Assembly (NCBI RefSeq): GCF_042683685.1 | Contig: NZ_JBHUOP010000001.1 | Location: 186,001 to 250,000, forward strand | DNA: 64,000 bases | DNA from: Timonella corticicola | GTDB lineage: Bacteria > Actinomycetota > Actinomycetes > Actinomycetales > Cellulomonadaceae | Reading direction: 5' to 3' | In this document: piece after piece, positions 61,340 through 64,000 of the stretch | Layout of the letters: the number at the start of each line of letters is the position of its first letter | How positions within the stretch are numbered: the stretch's first letter is position 1 | The notes under the pieces: model-generated | Seen by the model: only the letters and a program-made list of their open reading frames with translations | The model's database searches: none | Told to the model about the DNA's origin: nothing | Made by a program: the position numbers and the translations under genes

Positions 61340-62410
61340 ATGGCTGTACACGACGTACACCACGATTCCGCTCAACTATCTGCCGAGCACCGGATCGTGG
61401 TTCCACAGGACATCTCCATCTCGCTGCTCCTGGGCCCCGCGGATTCAGTACTCCGCGCAATCGAACAGGGCTTCCCATCCTTGGACTTCCACGTCCGGGG
61501 CAGCGCCATCACCATTTCCGGTCCGCAGGTTGACCTGACGCTGGCCGTGCAACTCCTTGAGGAACTGATCGAGGTTGTCTCGGATGGTACGCCCCTGACC
61601 CCTGACGTGGTGTCTCGATCGATTGCGATGCTTACCGATGCCGTGCCGACCCGGCCCGCAGACATCCTGTCGTTCAACATCCTCACGAACAAGGGACGCT
61701 CGATCCGCCCGAAGACCGTGGGTCAAAAACGTTATGTCGACGCAATCGAGACCAACACGATCACCTTTGGCATCGGTCCAGCAGGTACCGGTAAAACCTA
61801 CCTTGCCATGGCCATGGCGGTTCAGGCGCTCCAGACCAAGAAGGTCAACCGCATCGTGCTGACCCGGCCAGCGGTTGAGGCAGGAGAACGGCTCGGGTTC
61901 CTGCCTGGCTCCTTGACTGACAAGATCGACCCATACCTCCGCCCGCTCTACGATGCACTGCGGGACATGATCGATCCCGAGGCTATCGCCCGCCTCATGG
62001 AATCGGGCACCATCGAGGTCGCCCCATTGGCGTACATGCGCGGTCGCACCCTGAACAACGCGTTCGTGATCCTCGACGAGGCCCAGAACACGACAAAGGA
62101 ACAGATGAAGATGTTCCTGACCCGTCTGGGCAACAACTCCAAGATGGTTGTGACCGGTGACATCACTCAGATCGACCTTCCGGGTGGAACCGTATCCGGG
62201 CTACGTATCATCGAGGACATCCTTTCCGGGGTTGAGGATATCGAGTTCTGCCACCTCGGTGCAGGGGACGTTGTCCGACACTCACTCGTATCCCACATCG
62301 TCAGTGCCTACGAGCGCTGGGATGTTTCCTCACTCGCGGGACATCAGCCTCGCACCAGTACACGCAGCGTGGCCCGTCACGGCGCACAGGAGAAAGGCAC
62401 AGGAAATTGA
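61340..62410 (+). CDS. phoH: PhoH family ATPase
   Basis: A 356-residue PhoH-like protein with P-loop GPAGTGKT (near 150-157), TRPAVEAGERLGFLPG, DEAQN (Walker B, near 248) and TGDITQIDLP. The family binds ATP and is linked to RNA processing; the ybeY gene directly follows, as is usual. ATG at 61340 has AGGAG about 15 nt upstream; an upstream in-frame frame extension is not supported. Overlaps ybeY by 4 bp. Confidence 0.93.
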   Translation: MAVHDVHHDSAQLSAEHRIVVPQDISISLLLGPADSVLRAIEQGFPSLDFHVRGSAITISGPQVDLTLAVQLLEELIEVVSDGTPLTPDVVSRSIAMLTDAVPTRPADILSFNILTNKGRSIRPKTVGQKRYVDAIETNTITFGIGPAGTGKTYLAMAMAVQALQTKKVNRIVLTRPAVEAGERLGFLPGSLTDKIDPYLRPLYDALRDMIDPEAIARLMESGTIEVAPLAYMRGRTLNNAFVILDEAQNTTKEQMKMFLTRLGNNSKMVVTGDITQIDLPGGTVSGLRIIEDILSGVEDIEFCHLGAGDVVRHSLVSHIVSAYERWDVSSLAGHQPRTSTRSVARHGAQEKGTGN

Positions 62411-62865
62411 GCATTGAGGTCATCAACGAGTCGGACTACGAGGTCAATGAGGCTGAGTTTGCCGACCTCGCCAAGTTCGTCTTCGAGGCAATGCACATCC
62501 ACCCCCTGTGCGAACTGTCCATCAAGTTGGTCGACACCGACACCATGAGTGACTATCACGTGCGGTTCATGGATATCGAGGGACCAACCGACGTCATGTC
62601 GTTCCCGATGGACGAACTGGTTCCCGGCAGTCCCGAGGACCCAACCGAACAGGGTATGCTCGGCGACATTCTGCTGTGCCCAGCGGTTGCCGTGACCCAG
62701 GCTCAGGCTGCAGGCCACTCAACCATTGAGGAACTGCTGCTGCTCACGACCCACGGCATCCTGCACCTACTTGGGTATGACCACCAGGAACCCGAGGAGG
62801 AAAAGGAAATGTTCACACTCCAGCGCCACCTGCTGCTCACCTTCTTGGCCTCGAAACACTCATGA
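62407..62865 (+). CDS. ybeY: Endoribonuclease YbeY
   Basis: Single-strand RNase involved in rRNA maturation. 152 residues with the zinc site HGILHLLGYDH (near 117-127) and the DVMSFPMDEL block (near 62-71). TTG start (overlap with the phoH stop, TTGA) gives coupled translation. The stop overlaps the CorC gene by ATGA. Confidence 0.95.
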   Translation: MSIEVINESDYEVNEAEFADLAKFVFEAMHIHPLCELSIKLVDTDTMSDYHVRFMDIEGPTDVMSFPMDELVPGSPEDPTEQGMLGDILLCPAVAVTQAQAAGHSTIEELLLLTTHGILHLLGYDHQEPEEEKEMFTLQRHLLLTFLASKHS

Positions 62866-64000
62866 ACCTCTTCAGCGATGCCCCGGTCGGCGCACTCATC
62901 GTCTGCGCGATACTCGGTATCGCGCTCGCAGCGCTGCTGTCTGCGGGTGAGGTCGCCGTGGTCGGGGTATCGCGTGCAGCGCTCGCGGAAGCCAGCGCCA
63001 AGAAACCGGAGCGATCTAGACGACTGGCTCTGCTCGCGGAGAATCGGGCACAGGTTGCCGCGATTTCCTCGTTTGCCCGCATGGTTGCGGAGATGTTCGC
63101 GACTGCGTGTATCACGGTCACCTATGCCGCGTTTTTCGACGAGTGGTGGCTGGTGGTTCTCCTCTCGGTGCTCTCAAGCGTGGTGGTGGCTCTTTTGCTG
63201 GTGCGGATATCTCCGCGCACGCTTGGCCGCCACAATCCCGCAGGCGTGTTGTCCGCGCTGTCCTTGCTGTTGTTGGTCGTGTATCGAACGCTCAGATGGA
63301 TTGGTCCGCTGACCCGTGCAGCCCGTATTCCAACCGAGGTGGAGACCGAGCATCAACTGAGGCAGTTCGTCGAGCGGGTTGAGGACTCATCGATCATCGA
63401 GCAGGAGGAGCGCGACATGCTCCGCTCTGTGATCGAACTGCACGACACTCGGGTTTCCGAGGTCATGGTCCCGCGCATTGACATGATCACGATTGAGGCC
63501 GCGACGCCGCTCGCCAAAGCACAGAACCTGTTTGTACGTTCTGGCTTCTCCCGTGTCCCGGTCGTGGGCGAGTCTACCGATGAGGTGGTGGGTGTGCTGT
63601 TCTTCAAGGATGCGGCGCGCGTTCTGCTCAACTCCTCGGACCCGGACTCCAAGACCGTTGCAGATGTCATGCGACCCATCCGGTTCTACCCTGAGACCAA
63701 GCCTGCTGATGATCTTCTACGCGAGATGCAGGCAACCCATCAGCACATCGCCATGGCTGTAGACGAATACGGTGGCGTTGCGGGTCTGATCACGATCGAG
63801 GACATCCTCGAGGAGATCGTGGGGGAGATGGTGGACGAGCACGACACAGAGGCACCAAGCATTGAGGACTTGGGCGATGGCGTGTACCGCGTCCCTGCTC
63901 GGCTCTCACTCGATGGCCTTGGTGAGCTCTTCGACATCGAACTCGATGACCCGGACGTTGACACGGTTGCGGGTCTTCTCGCGAAGGCGCTCGGCAAGGT
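62862..64000 (+). CDS. CNNM/CorC-type transporter with CBS domains (3' end cut)
   Basis: ATG at 62862 overlaps the ybeY stop (ATGA). The first 379 residues are visible. DUF21/CNNM-like membrane segments (about 9-35, 68-90, 96-115, 125-145) are followed by a CBS pair (SEVMVPRIDMI near 198, SRVPVVGESTDEVVGVLFFKDA, and VADVMRPIRF, VDEYGGVAGLITIEDILEEIVGE), then the start of a CorC_HlyC domain (GVYRVPARLSLDGL). Associated with Mg/Co efflux in other bacteria. The remaining C-terminus is beyond the window; era normally follows. Confidence 0.93.
   Translation, partial: MNLFSDAPVGALIVCAILGIALAALLSAGEVAVVGVSRAALAEASAKKPERSRRLALLAENRAQVAAISSFARMVAEMFATACITVTYAAFFDEWWLVVLLSVLSSVVVALLLVRISPRTLGRHNPAGVLSALSLLLLVVYRTLRWIGPLTRAARIPTEVETEHQLRQFVERVEDSSIIEQEERDMLRSVIELHDTRVSEVMVPRIDMITIEAATPLAKAQNLFVRSGFSRVPVVGESTDEVVGVLFFKDAARVLLNSSDPDSKTVADVMRPIRFYPETKPADDLLREMQATHQHIAMAVDEYGGVAGLITIEDILEEIVGEMVDEHDTEAPSIEDLGDGVYRVPARLSLDGLGELFDIELDDPDVDTVAGLLAKALGK

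Overview
The window is a contiguous piece of a high-GC Gram-positive (actinobacterial) chromosome with dense coding and many GTG starts. Gene content points to the Actinomycetales/Bifidobacteriales side of the phylum: a bifidobacterial-type xylulose-5-P/fructose-6-P phosphoketolase, a DUF3097 gene beside hrcA, a sortase-anchored choice-of-anchor-A protein, a LeuRS with KMGKS, an actinobacterial PemK-like gene and a MocR-type PdxR divergent from pdxS. I cannot assign genus or species. I found no rRNA or tRNA gene, transposase, integrase, phage gene or CRISPR array.

Layout. 1-2133: pdxS (cut by the window start) divergent from its MocR regulator. 2244-6184: an unknown 416-aa protein, then feoA-feoB and a small Cys-tailed protein behind a good DtxR/IdeR-type iron box. 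6413-15173: metabolic and single genes (phosphoketolase, esterase, YchJ-like, adenosine deaminase-like, CYTH, TRIC channel, thymidine kinase). 15425-19422: lipoprotein, membrane protein, aldo/keto reductase, malate:quinone oxidoreductase. 19731-24755: a CotH-type lipoprotein divergent from DUF4956, a VTC polyphosphate-polymerase-like protein and a membrane metallophosphoesterase. 24913-28368: MntR-type regulator, MFS exporter, VKOR, lipoprotein. 28661-31600: leuS. 31824-38156: a type I Wadjet (condensin-like) locus with intact jetA, jetB and jetC but only the C-terminal tail of the jetD nuclease. 38167-43960: DegV, comEA, comEC, holA. 44293-48395: wall-anchored surface protein, then a GntR(YtrA)-ABC operon. 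48696-64000: a conserved actinobacterial block, rpsT, PemK-like gene, lepA, hemW, acyltransferase, DUF3097, hrcA (with CIRCE), dnaJ, rsmE, HIT, phoH, ybeY and a CorC-type gene that runs off the end.

The most unusual items are the Wadjet locus with a deleted jetD; the CotH/DUF4956/VTC/metallophosphoesterase cluster; three families of dispersed intergenic stem-loops whose arms or loops recur at distant loci; an intergenic word, ATTGCCGACGA, recurring next to gene ends and hairpins; a PdxR whose PLP-lysine position is Gln; and an adenosine-deaminase homologue lacking the HAGE catalytic Glu. All calls rest on reading the sequence and on remembered family signatures; no database search was run.
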